Positions 45,481-55,818 of a stretch of 64,000 nt of DNA are shown here, piece by piece (the stretch's first letter is position 1; each line of letters begins with the position of its first letter). The stretch covers positions 47,115,241 to 47,179,240 of the forward strand of contig CM033745.1 of assembly GCA_019671005.1 (NCBI GenBank), written 5' to 3'. Source of the DNA: Hibiscus mutabilis (Eukaryota > Streptophyta > Magnoliopsida > Malvales > Malvaceae). The notes under the pieces are model-generated. The model saw only the letters and a program-made list of their open reading frames with translations, searched no databases and was not told the DNA's origin. A program made the position numbers and the translations under genes.

Positions 45481-47042
45481 TGATAAGTGTTCAAAAGTAC
45501 TATTTTTATTACCCTTTTTACTCATATTATTGTTAGACTTAGGCTTATATTAGTTGCATAATTAGTCATTCATGCATTAATTCATGTTTCTTTCCACCGT
45601 TGAGCTTGATTACATAACTTGGTGATTTTTGTGGAAAAAGATGCTGCTTTGGTGTAATTTTGTGTGTGTGCAGAATCACTTGCCTAAACAAGGCTGGAAC
45701 CAGTTGCCAGGGCAGTGCATGAAGGAGATGCCGACGCAGTTGCTAGGGCAATGCATGAAGGAGATGCCGAGCTAGTTGCCAGGGCAATTTTCGATAAGGG
45801 ATAAGATGATATGGTAGTCGAAATTGGTGACTAGATAAGCCCAAGATGACGTGGAGTAAAGTTAAATCCCAAAGGAGTTTGATTTCCATGAAAAGGTCAA
45901 AGAGAAATTAAATCCCAAAAAGATAGGAGAAGATCTAGAAGGAATTTAAATATAATAAAGAATTATATTCTTTTAAAGTATTTAATTCCAACTTAACTTC
46001 CTCGTCAAGAAGGATTTTGACCTAGCCATCTCCTATTTAAAGGAGACCAAGCCGTCAAAGAGAGTTGAGCAAGAAGAGAGATATTTTGACAAGAGAGTTC
46101 AAGAGGGGAAAGTTCAATTGGGAGAGATTTTCCAAAGAGGGCTGATCGATTTCTTCTTCTTCTTCTTCTTTGCTTCCATTTGATTCATGGTTTGGGGATT
46201 ATTCTTTGTATATCTTTTGAACCCAACCATGAACTAACTTGATTGGTTGGGGTTATTGTGTTTTGTGGTTGTGAGAAACAATTGGATTTTGTTTAGGTAA
46301 TAAGAGTTTGCACTTTCAATTCAAGGTTTACTCATTCTTGGTTTTTATTCTTGTTTGCGAGTGAATTGGGAGAGGATCTCGTAACTTTATCTATTTATCT
46401 AATATCGGGAGAGTTAGATTCAAGAAACGAATGGGTATGGTCTTTATTCAGTCTATTGATGGTGAAGATTAATCTTGCTTAGGAATAAGTTAAGGATTTC
46501 AATGGCTAAGAGTAGCGCAAGATTGGTTGTTGTTCACCCTTGATTCACGCATGGATGTATTATCAAGGCATGCACAAATAGCTAGAGTTTCGACTTAGGG
46601 ATAAGAAGAAACCATTGAAGAACGCTCCGTCGAACCTTAAAGCTGCTGCCCAGCTGCCCAAATAGTTGCCTAGCCAGTTGCCAAGGCAACCATCGATTAG
46701 TTGCCAAGACAACCCCGCTGCGCAAGTTGCCACAACAACTAAGTTGCCCTTGCACTCTTTTACCAAGACGATCCAATTGGCTATCACACGTCAACTCATG
46801 ATAACCTGGCCTATTCCCTCTTATTTGATTACATCTTTATTTTATTTACTTGCTCTTTTATTTTATTCATTAGTTAGAACTCCTACAATTATCAATTGTG
46901 TTTTTTACTTTTACAGTGAGATAACTAAGGCAAAGTGGCCCAAACCAATCCCTGTGGAGACGATACTCGATACTTATCATATCACTTTATTACTTGCGAC
47001 GTGTATACTTGCACAATTGCATAGCACTTATTACGCGCAACA
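45481..47042 (+). repeat. LTR 1 of tandem Athila-derived array
   Basis: Starts TGATAAGTGTTCAAAAG, ends ACGCGCAACA. It holds repeats of about 42 bp, each with gttgcc(a/t)gggcaa..atgaaggagatgccga, near 45705-45795, and several GTTGCC..GGCAAC words at 46640-46750. Confidence 0.9.
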
Positions 47043-47048
47043 AGTTTT

Positions 47049-47065
47049 TGGTGTCGTTGCCGGGG
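47049..47065 (+). other. Primer-binding site, unit 1 of tandem array
   Basis: TGGTGTCGTTGCCGGGG follows the LTR and resembles the Athila tRNA-Asp type site TGGCGCCGTTGCCGGGG. The same sequence follows LTR 2. Confidence 0.8.
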
Positions 47066-47185
47066 GATTGGCAATTGGTGTTAGTTGTTTTTGTTATTGC
47101 ATTTTTTCTCTTAGTTTTACTAACTTTTCTTTTTGTTTGTTTTATCAAAAAAAATTAGGTGCGCTACAAGTTAAGTGACATCAGC

Positions 47186-47416
47186 ATGTCGGGAAATAAA
47201 AGCCGATCTATTCGAGAGTTGATGTTGGAAGATATGAATCAATCCAATCAAGAGTTTCTTGCACCCTTAGATGATTACCTATACCAACCGAGAAAAGCCC
47301 AAAGAGCCTATACCGTGGAAAAATCTTGTGCTATGTGTGGAGAACATCATGTGTTTGAAAATTGCCCTCACATTTTCGGTGCATATGACTACATGGAGGA
47401 CCATAGATTGAACTAG
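47186..47416 (+). CDS. Short Athila gag derivative, unit 1
   Basis: ATG at 47186 (an in-frame one exists at 47159) starts MSGNKSRSIRELMLEDMNQS, similar to the N-terminus of Athila gag, and runs almost at once into a zinc-knuckle-like CAMCGEHHVFENCP. The several hundred residues of matrix/capsid normally between these parts are absent, so this is a deletion derivative of 76 residues. It cannot build a capsid. The frame is identical in unit 2 (51585-51815). Confidence 0.6.
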   Translation: MSGNKSRSIRELMLEDMNQSNQEFLAPLDDYLYQPRKAQRAYTVEKSCAMCGEHHVFENCPHIFGAYDYMEDHRLN

Positions 47417-47435
47417 CAACAAAATTCTTCATGGT

Positions 47436-48248
47436 ATGGTCAAAAAGCTCAATTTTTTTTACCATAACAATTTTGCCACAGCAACAGATATGCCATGGCA
47501 ATGTAGTCCTTTTCAAGAGCATTCCAATTCCTTGGAGGAAACGTTGCTAGCTTCCTTGGCTAGACTTGACGGATCAATTGAAGAGATTCAAGAGCTATCA
47601 AACTCTATAGATACGAGGATAGCTCAGTGGGATGCAACCTTGGGGGATTCAGAAGATCAATTGAGGAGATCCACATATGTCATGGATAACATGCACCAAC
47701 AATTCATTCATAGGGATACTGAAGTCCCAAGGCAAGAGGACAAGGAACAATGCAATGAAAGCTCTCCGATGTGTGAGGAACAACTAAAACCTCAAAGTCG
47801 AGAGTATGTTGATGAGAAAGACTGCCCAACACATGATGAGCCTGAACAACAAATTGCCTCGACAATGATTGAGGAGCCTGAACAGAGCAATGCCGCGAAA
47901 ACACTCAGCGAAGCTGAGAACAATAATACTACAGCAAATTCTGAGGAACCTAATTCCCAGAAGGTTACAGCGTTGATGTTGAAGCAGGAATCTGTAGATT
48001 GCTCTCATCTACAGTTACCACGGCAATTACACGACCACATGCAAGATCAACAAGATGATAATACTTTGCCAATGGAATATGAGCAGGTAATGGTTGAACC
48101 TTTTGAATTCTTTAAAAACTCACCTCGTCCATTGCAGGTATGTCTTGAGGAACTGATGTTGGTAGATTTGAAGCCATCGAAATCTCTACTGATGGAGATG
48201 TTTGAGAGGCCAAAAGAAAAAGGTGTTTGGATTCGTAAATCTTTTTAG
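47436..48248 (+). CDS. 270-residue acidic ORF of tandem element, unit 1
   Basis: The open frame has no known domain. It starts with a region resembling the gag C-terminal helix (LEETLLASLARLDGSIEEIQ), is Glu/Gln/Ser-rich in the middle, and ends with a segment (LEELMLVDLKPSKSL) reminiscent of the linker before RT in Athila polyproteins. So it appears to be gag-end fused to a pol linker by internal deletion. The frame is open here, but in unit 2 it is split. Whether it is translated is unknown. Confidence 0.5.
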   Translation: MVKKLNFFYHNNFATATDMPWQCSPFQEHSNSLEETLLASLARLDGSIEEIQELSNSIDTRIAQWDATLGDSEDQLRRSTYVMDNMHQQFIHRDTEVPRQEDKEQCNESSPMCEEQLKPQSREYVDEKDCPTHDEPEQQIASTMIEEPEQSNAAKTLSEAENNNTTANSEEPNSQKVTALMLKQESVDCSHLQLPRQLHDHMQDQQDDNTLPMEYEQVMVEPFEFFKNSPRPLQVCLEELMLVDLKPSKSLLMEMFERPKEKGVWIRKSF

Positions 48249-49888
48249 AAAATTGGTTCTTCCCTTGACTTACAACAAATTTTGGCAATTGATTGCCACG
48301 GTAATTGGCTAGAGCAGCATTGCCACGACAACGAAAGCTAAATCCAACCATGATAGAGGACGATGAGATTGAGGTAATTAAATGGTTGGATGTTGATATA
48401 ATTTTTCCTAATAATAAATTCTTACCTTCAGGAATAGTAGCAAGGTGAAAGATGTGCATGGACTACAAGGGAACACGGAAGAAAGACACATCCACCATGG
48501 TAACGCAAAGGGGAGTAGCTGCGAGCACATTGACCCAACTCTTTTGGGGCAATATTATCACTCGATTGAGGGTGCGGATGGACTATAAGAAGTATCGAAA
48601 ACGACACTCCTCAAGTTTTCTCAGATATGCAATAACATTAGAAGATGCATGAAAAATGCTCTTTCTAAGAATTTTAATTTTTGTTTTTAATTTTTGGAAC
48701 TTTATTTTATTTTCGTTTTTTTCTCTTTATTTATTTTTGGAATTTTTAGGAGACATTTTATTTTATTTTTCTTCATTGTCTTTAGTTTGTAGGTTTTCTT
48801 TTCTTTTCCACAACAAGACTCACAACCACCATGCTAAGGAAATTCACTGTCGACTACTTGCCACGACAACCACAACAGAGGATGCCCTAGCAACTACCTC
48901 AGTAGTTGCCACGACAACAGAAACTGGCGATGCCCAGGTAACAACAATGGCTTCGGCAACTACTGATGCCCAGGCAAGTGAACCTGCCTCGGCAAACATG
49001 GATCAAATCATAGCAATGCTATTCACACGGAACCAGCCACAAGCATTCAACCACCGATCGGAATATGAATCAAGCAAACGGCACGAAGGAAACTTATCAC
49101 TCGAGGTGACGACCTCTCTGACTAACTCATTTCAGTTAGTTTCTTTTAAATTTTGTTTCACTTTTGCATACATTGAGGACAGTGCTTCTCTCGAGTTTGG
49201 GGGGCGGTGTTGGTTTCTAGTTAGTTTCATGTTTAGTTGCATTCATCTTTAGCAATCACATATAGGTTGCATATGTTACTTGCCATGCCTTTAATTGGAT
49301 TTAATTGCTTAAGACTTGTTGAATATCCAATGATGAATTTTCGCCACTACACTTAATTGAAAGAACCTTTAATTTTAGGATTGCATGAAAAGAACTTAGA
49401 ATTTTACTATGACCCTGATTGTTTTTACACGGTTTTGGCTTGTTGATTGAAAGAAACTTAGTGAACTTAGGTTGCTTAAAATTTGGGTAAATTTAAAATT
49501 GAAAGTTAAAAGTTAAATTCTTGCTAGAGGTGCCCGAAACTGGCTCTAGTAGTTAATGCACATTAAAGAATCACTAGAGGTGCCAGAAATTGGCTCTAGT
49601 GAAAATAAAAATAAATGCCCTGGTAATTAAATTGATAAAAGCCTATTGTTCACATAGAATCTTGAAAATCAACTTGTACACAACTACGCATACACATTGT
49701 CACAAGTATTATAGTTCAATTTTGGGTAATTTTTGCGCTATTCGAAAAATTAAAATGTGATCATACTTTGTGCCACGGTTTCGAGGTTTGAATTCAAGTT
49801 TGAAGCATGTCTTTGATGATTAAAGTCTTGGTAGGTAATTGTTAGTTTGCGTTGCTTGAGGACAAGCAATAGTTCGAGCTTGGGGGTG
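48249..49888 (+). other. 3' internal region of tandem element, unit 1
   Basis: It contains short frames only. 48452-48652 resembles a scrap of pol text; 48656-49252 is hydrophobic then Thr/Ala-rich and is not a recognised protein. Motifs of the GTTGCC..GACAAC type cluster at 48280-48320 and 48850-48995. A purine tract (GAGCTTGGGGGTG) lies at 49876-49888 before LTR 2. Confidence 0.55.
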
Positions 49889-51444
49889 TGATAAGTGTTC
49901 AAAAGTACTATTTTTATTACCCATTTTACTCATATTATTATTAGACTTAAGCTCATATTAGTTGCATAATTAGTCATTCGTGCATTAATTCATGTTTCTT
50001 TCCATCGTTGAGCTTGATTACATAACTTGGTGATCTTTGTAGAAAAAGATGCTGCTTTGGTGTGCTTTTGTGTGTGTACAGAATCAATTGCCTAAACAAG
50101 GCTGGAACCAATTGCTAGGGCAGTGCATGAAGGAGATGCCGATGCAGTTGCTAGGGCAATGCATGAAGGAGATGCCGAGCTAGTTGTCAGGGCAATTTTT
50201 GATAAGGGATAAGATGATATGGTAGTTGAAATTGATGACTAGATAAGCTAACGATGACGTGGAGCAAAGTTAAATCCCAAAAGAGTTTGATTTCCAAAAA
50301 GGTCAAAGAGTAATTAAGTCCCAAAAAGATAGGAGAAGATCTATAAGGAATTTAAATATAATAAAGAATTATATTCTTTTAAAGTATTTAATTCCAACTT
50401 AACTTCCTCCTCAAGAAGGATTTTGACCTAGCCATCTCCTATTTAAAGGAGACCAAGCTATCAAAGAGAGTTGAGCAAGAAGGGAGATATTTCGACAAGA
50501 GAGTTCAAGAGGGGAGAGTTTGATTGGGAGAGATTTTCCAAAGAGGGCTGATCGATTTCTTCTTCTTCTTCTTTGCTTCCATTAGATTTATGGTTTGGGG
50601 ATTATTCTTTGTATATCTTTTGAACCCAACCATGAACTAACTTGATTGGTTGGGGTTATTGTGTTTTGTGGTTGTGAGAAACAATTGGATTTTGTTTAGG
50701 TAATAAGAGTTTGCACTTTCAATTCAAGGTTTACTCATTCTTGGTTTTTATTCTTGTTTGCGAGTGAATTGGGAGAGGATCTCGTAACTTCATCTATTTA
50801 TCTAATATCCGGAGATTTAGATTCAAGAAACAAATGAGTATGCTCTTTATTCAATCTATTGATGGTGAATATTAGTCCATCTTAGGAATAAGTTAACGAT
50901 TTCAAAGGCTAAGAGGAGCGCAAGATTGGTTGTCGTTCACCCTTGATTCACGTATGATTGTATTACAAGGCATGCACAAATAGCTAGAGTTTTGACTTAG
51001 GGATAAGAAGAAACCATTGAAGAATGCTCCGTCAAACCTTGAAACTGCTGCCCAGCCGCCCAAACAGTTGCCTGGGCAGTTGCCCAGGCAACCGTCGATT
51101 AGTTGCCAAGGCAACCCCACTGCGCAAGTTGCCACGACAACTAAGTTGCCCTTGCACTCTTTTACCAAGATGATCCAATCGGCTATCACACGTCAACTCA
51201 TGATAACCTGGCCTATTCCCTCTTATTTGATTACATCTTTATTTTATTTACTTGCTCTTTTATTTTATTCATTAGTTAGAACTCCTACAATTATCAATTG
51301 TGTTTTTTACTTTTACAGTGAGATAACTAAGGCAAAGTGGCCCAAACCAATCCCTGTGGAGACGATACTCGATACTTATCATATCACTTTATTACTTGCG
51401 ACGTGTATACTTGCACAATTGCATAGCACTTATTACGCGCAACA
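49889..51444 (+). repeat. LTR 2 (middle) of tandem Athila-derived array
   Basis: It has the same boundaries as LTR 1. By eye its first two-thirds is much closer to LTR 3 than to LTR 1, whereas its last 270 bases are essentially identical to LTR 1. Confidence 0.9.
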
Positions 51445-51584
51445 AGTTTTTGGTGTCGTTGCCGGGGGATTGGCAATTGGTGTTAGTTGTTTTTGTTATT
51501 GCATTTTTTCTCTTAGTTTTACTAACTTTTCTTTTTGTTTGTTTTATCAAAAATTAGGTGCGCTACAAGTTAAGTGACATCAGC

Positions 51585-51815
51585 ATGTCGGGAAATAAAA
51601 GCCGATCTATTCGAGAGTTGATGTTGGAAGATATGAATCAATCCAATCAAGAGTTTCTTGCACCCTTAGATGATTACCTATACCAACCGAGAAAAGCCCA
51701 AAGAGCCTATACCGTGGAAAAATCTTGTGCTATGTGTGGAGAACATCATGTGTTTGAAAATTGCCCTCACATTTTCGGTGCATATGACTACATGGAGGAC
51801 CATAGATTGAACTAG
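51585..51815 (+). CDS. Short Athila gag derivative, unit 2
   Basis: Same 76-residue frame as 47186-47416, with the gag N-terminus joined to the zinc-knuckle-like CX2C...C segment. Its perfect conservation between units shows how recent the duplication is rather than selection. Confidence 0.55.
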   Translation: MSGNKSRSIRELMLEDMNQSNQEFLAPLDDYLYQPRKAQRAYTVEKSCAMCGEHHVFENCPHIFGAYDYMEDHRLN

Positions 51816-51896
51816 CAACAAAATTCTTCATGGTATGGTCAAAAAGCTCAATTTTTTTTACCATAACAATTTTGCCACAGCAACAATGCACCAGAT

Positions 51897-52643
51897 ATGC
51901 CATGGCAATGTAGTCCTTTTCAAGAGCATTCCAATTCCTTGGAGGAAACGTTGCTAGCTTCCTTGGCTAGACTTGACGGATCAATTGAAGAGATTCAAGA
52001 GCTATCAAACTCTATAGATACGAGGATAGCTCAGTGGGATGCAACCTTGGGGGATTCAGAAGATCAATTGAGGAGATCCACATATGTCATGGATAACATG
52101 CACCAACAATTCATTCATAGGGATACTGAAGTCCCAAGGCAAGAGGACAAGGAACAATGCAATGAAAGCTCTCCGATGTGTGAGGAACAACTAAAACCTC
52201 AAAGTCGAGAGTATGTTGATGAGAAAGACTGCCCAACACATGATGAGCCTGAACAACAAATTGCCTCGACAATGATTGAGGAGCCTGAACAGAGCAATGC
52301 CGCGAAAACACTCAGCGAAGCTGAGAACAATAATACTACAGCAAATTCTGAGGAACCTAATTCCCAGAAGGTTACAGCGTTGATGTTGAAGCAGGAATCT
52401 GTAGATTGCTCTCATCTCTGATTACCACGGCAATTACACGACCACATGCAAGATCAACAAGATGATAATACTTTGCCAATGGAATATGAGCAGGTAATGG
52501 TTGAACCTTTTGAATTCTTTAAAAACTCACCTCGTCCATTGCAGGTATGTCTTGAGGAACTGATGTTGGTAGATTTGAAGCCATCAAAATCTCTGATGGA
52601 GATGTTTGAGAGGCCAAAAGAAAAAGGTGTTTGGATTAAGTAA
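51897..52643 (+). pseudogene. Acidic ORF of tandem element, unit 2 (broken)
   Basis: Counterpart of 47436-48248. A change near 52417 creates a TGA after CSHL, splitting the frame into 174 residues (51897-52421) and 65 residues (52446-52643); the N-terminal start also shifts through a small insertion near 51885. Confidence 0.6.
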
Positions 52644-54288
52644 ATCTTTTTTAAAAATTGGTTCTTCCCTTGACTTACAACAAATTTTGGCAATTGATTG
52701 CCACGGTAATTGGCTAGAGCAAGATTGCCACGACAACGAAAAAGCTAAATCCAACCATGATAGAGGACGATGAGATTGAGGTAATTAAATGGTTGGATGT
52801 TGATATAATTTTTCCTAATAATAAATTCTTACCTTCAGGAATAGTAGCAAGGTGAAAGATGTGCATGGACTACAAGGAACACGGAAGAAAGACACATCCA
52901 CCATGGTAACATAAAGGGGAGTAGCTGCGAGCACATTGACCCAACTCTTTTTGGGGCAATATTATCACTCGATTGAGGTGCGGATGGACTATAAGAAGTA
53001 TCGAAAACGACACTCCTCAAGTTTTCTCAGATATGCAATAACATTAGAAGATGCATGAAAAATGCTCTTTCTAAGAATTTTAATTTTTGTTTTTAATTTT
53101 TGGAACTTTATTTTATTTTCGTTTTTTTCTCTTTATTTATTTTTGGAATTTTTAGGAGACATTTTATTTTATTTTTCTTCATTGTCTTTAGTTTGTAGGT
53201 TTTCTTTTCTTTTCCACAACAAGACTCACAACCACCATGCTAAGGAAATTCACTGTCGACTACTTGCCACGACAACCACAACAGAGGATGCCCTAGCAAC
53301 TACCTCAGTAGTTGCCACGACAATGTAAACCAAGATGCCCGGTAACAACAATGGCTTCGGCAACTACTGATGCCCAGGCAAGTGAACCTGCCTCGGCAAA
53401 CATGGATCAAATCATAGCAATGCTATTCACACGGAACCAGCCACAAGCATTCAACCACCGATCGGAATATGAATCAAGCAAACGGCACGAAGGAAACTTA
53501 TCACTCGAGGTGACGACCTCTCCGACTAACTCATTTCATTTAGTTTCTTTTTTAATTTTGTTTCACTTTTGCATACATTGAGGACAGTGCTTCTCTCGAG
53601 TTTGGGGGGCGGTGTTGGTTTCTAGTTAGTTTCATGTTTAGTTGCATTCATCTTTAGCAATCACATATAGGTTGCATATGTTACTTGCCATGCCTTTAAT
53701 TGGATTTAATTGCTTAAGACTTGTTGAATATCCAATGATGAATTTTCGCCACTACACTTAATTGAAAGAACCTTTAATTTTAGGATTGCATGAAAAGAAC
53801 TTAGAATTTTACTATGACCCTGATTGTTTTTACACGGTTTTGGCTTGTTGATTGAAAGAAACTTAGTGAACTTAGGTTGCTTAAAATTTGGGTAAATTTA
53901 AAATTGAAAGTTAAAAGTTAAATTCTTGCTAGAGGTGCCTAAACTGGCTCTAGTAGTTAATGCACATTAAAGAATCACTAGAGGTGCGAGTTGGCTCTAG
54001 TGAAAATAAAAATAAATGCCCTGTAATTAAATTGATAAAAGCCTATTGTTCACATAGAATCTTGAAAATCAACTTGTACACAACTACGCATACACATTGT
54101 CACAAGTATTATAGTTCAATTTTGGGTAATTTTTGCGCTATTCGAAAAATTAAAATGTGATCATACTTTGTGCCACGGTTTGAGGTTTGAATTCAAGTTT
54201 GAAGCATGTCTTTGATGATTAAAGTCTTGGTAGGTAATTGTTAGTTTGCGTTGCTTGAGGACAAGCAATAGTTCGAGCTTGGGGGGTG
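52644..54288 (+). other. 3' internal region of tandem element, unit 2
   Basis: Near-identical to 48249-49888 with a handful of small indels (for example near 53323, 53938 and 53988). It ends with the purine tract GAGCTTGGGGGGTG before LTR 3. Confidence 0.7.
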
Positions 54289-55818
54289 TGATAAGTGTTC
54301 AAAAGTACTATTTTTATTACCCATTTTACTCATATTATTATTAGACTTAAGCTCATATTAGTTGCATAATTAGTCATTCGTGCATTAATTCATGTTTCTT
54401 TCCATCGTTGAGCTTGATTACATAACTTGGTGATCTTTGTAGAAAAAGATGCTGCTTTGGTGTGCTTTTGTGTGTGTACAGAATCAATTGCCTAAACAAG
54501 GCTGGAACCAATTGCTAGGGCAGTGCATGAAGGAGATGCCGATGCAGTTGCTAGGGCAATGCATGAAGGAGATGCCGAGCTAGTTGTCAGGGCAATTTTT
54601 GATAAGGGATAAGATGATATGGTAGTTGAAATTGATGACTAGATAAGCTAACGATGACGTGGAGCAAAGTTAAATCCCAAAAGAGTTTGATTTCCAAAAA
54701 AGGTCAAAGAGTAATTAAGTCCCAAAAAGATAGGAGAAGATCTAGAAGGAATTTAAATATAATAAAGAATTATATTCTTTTAAAGTATTTAATTCAAACT
54801 TAACTTCCTCCTCAAGAAGGATTTTAACCAAGCTGTCAAAGAGAGTTGAGCAAGAAGGGAGATATTTCGACAAGAGAGAGAGCTTCGAGGGAGAGTTCGA
54901 TTGAGAGATTTTCCAAAGTGGGCTGATCGATTTCTTCTTTTTCTTCTTTGCTTTCATTAGATTCATGGTTTGGGGATTATTCTTTGTATATCTTTTGAAC
55001 CCAACCATGTACTAACTTGATTGGTTGGGGTTATTGTATTTTGTGGTTGTGAGAAACAATTGGAATTTATTTAGGTAATAAGAGTTTGCACTTTCAATTC
55101 AAGGTTTACTCTTTCTTGGTTTTTATTCTTGTTTGCGAGTGAATTGGGAGAGGATCTCGTAACTTCATCTATTTATCTAATATCCGGAGATTTAGATTCA
55201 AGAAACAAATGAGTATGCTCTTTATTCAATCTATTGATGGTGAATATTAGTCCATCTTAGGAATAAGTTAACGATTTCAAAGGCTAAGAGGAGCGCAAGA
55301 TTGGTTGTCGTTCACCCTTGATTCACGTATGATTGTATTACAAGGCATGCACAAATAGCTAGAGTTTTGACTTAGGGATAAGAAGAAACCATTGAAGAAT
55401 GCTCCGTCAAACCTTGAAACTGCTGCCCAGCCGCCCAAACAGTTGCCTGGGCAGTTGCCCAGGCAACCGTCGATTAGTTGCCAAGGCAACCCCACTGCGC
55501 AAGTTGCCACGACAACTAAGTTGCCCTTGCACTCTTTTACCAAGATGATCCAATCGGCTATCACACCTCAACTCACGATAACCTGGCCTATTCCCTCTTA
55601 TTTGATTACATCTTTATTTTATTTACTTGCTATTTTATTTTATTCGTTAGTTAGAACTCCTACAATTATCAATTGTTTTTTTACTTTTGCAGTGTGATAA
55701 CTAAGGCAAAGTGGCCCAAACCAATCCCTGTGGAGATGATACTCGATACTTATCATATCACTTTATTACTTGCGACGTGTATACTTGCATAATTGCGTAG
55801 CACTTATTACGCGCAACA
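54289..55818 (+). repeat. LTR 3 of tandem Athila-derived array
   Basis: Shares boundaries with LTRs 1 and 2 but lacks about 25-30 bp near 54825 (the 'ctagccatctcctatttaaagg' segment that includes a TATA-like TATTTAAA). Confidence 0.9.

Larger units (their letters stand above)
45481..55818 (+). mobile_element. Tandem Athila-derived array: LTR-internal-LTR-internal-LTR
   Basis: Three LTRs (45481-47042, 49889-51444, 54289-55818) alternate with two internal regions of nearly equal length (2846 and 2844 bp). Pentamers flanking the whole array, GTTGT (45476-45480) and ATTGT (55819-55823), agree at four of five bases, so the array entered, or arose, at one site. Both interiors carry a PBS and polypurine tract but no protease, RT or integrase. 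Such arrays form by unequal recombination between LTRs of one element. It is a large non-autonomous derivative. Confidence 0.9.

Noticed and set aside
46563..46794. Cys/Trp-containing minus-strand frame, repeated near 50902 and 55277
   Set aside because: It is the complement of the GTTGCC palindrome cluster in the LTRs; repetition is explained by LTR copies.
46666..47178. 170-codon frame with hydrophobic segments spanning the LTR end, repeated at 51017-51577
   Set aside because: It runs across the LTR/PBS junction and has no family resemblance; a chance frame preserved by recent duplication.
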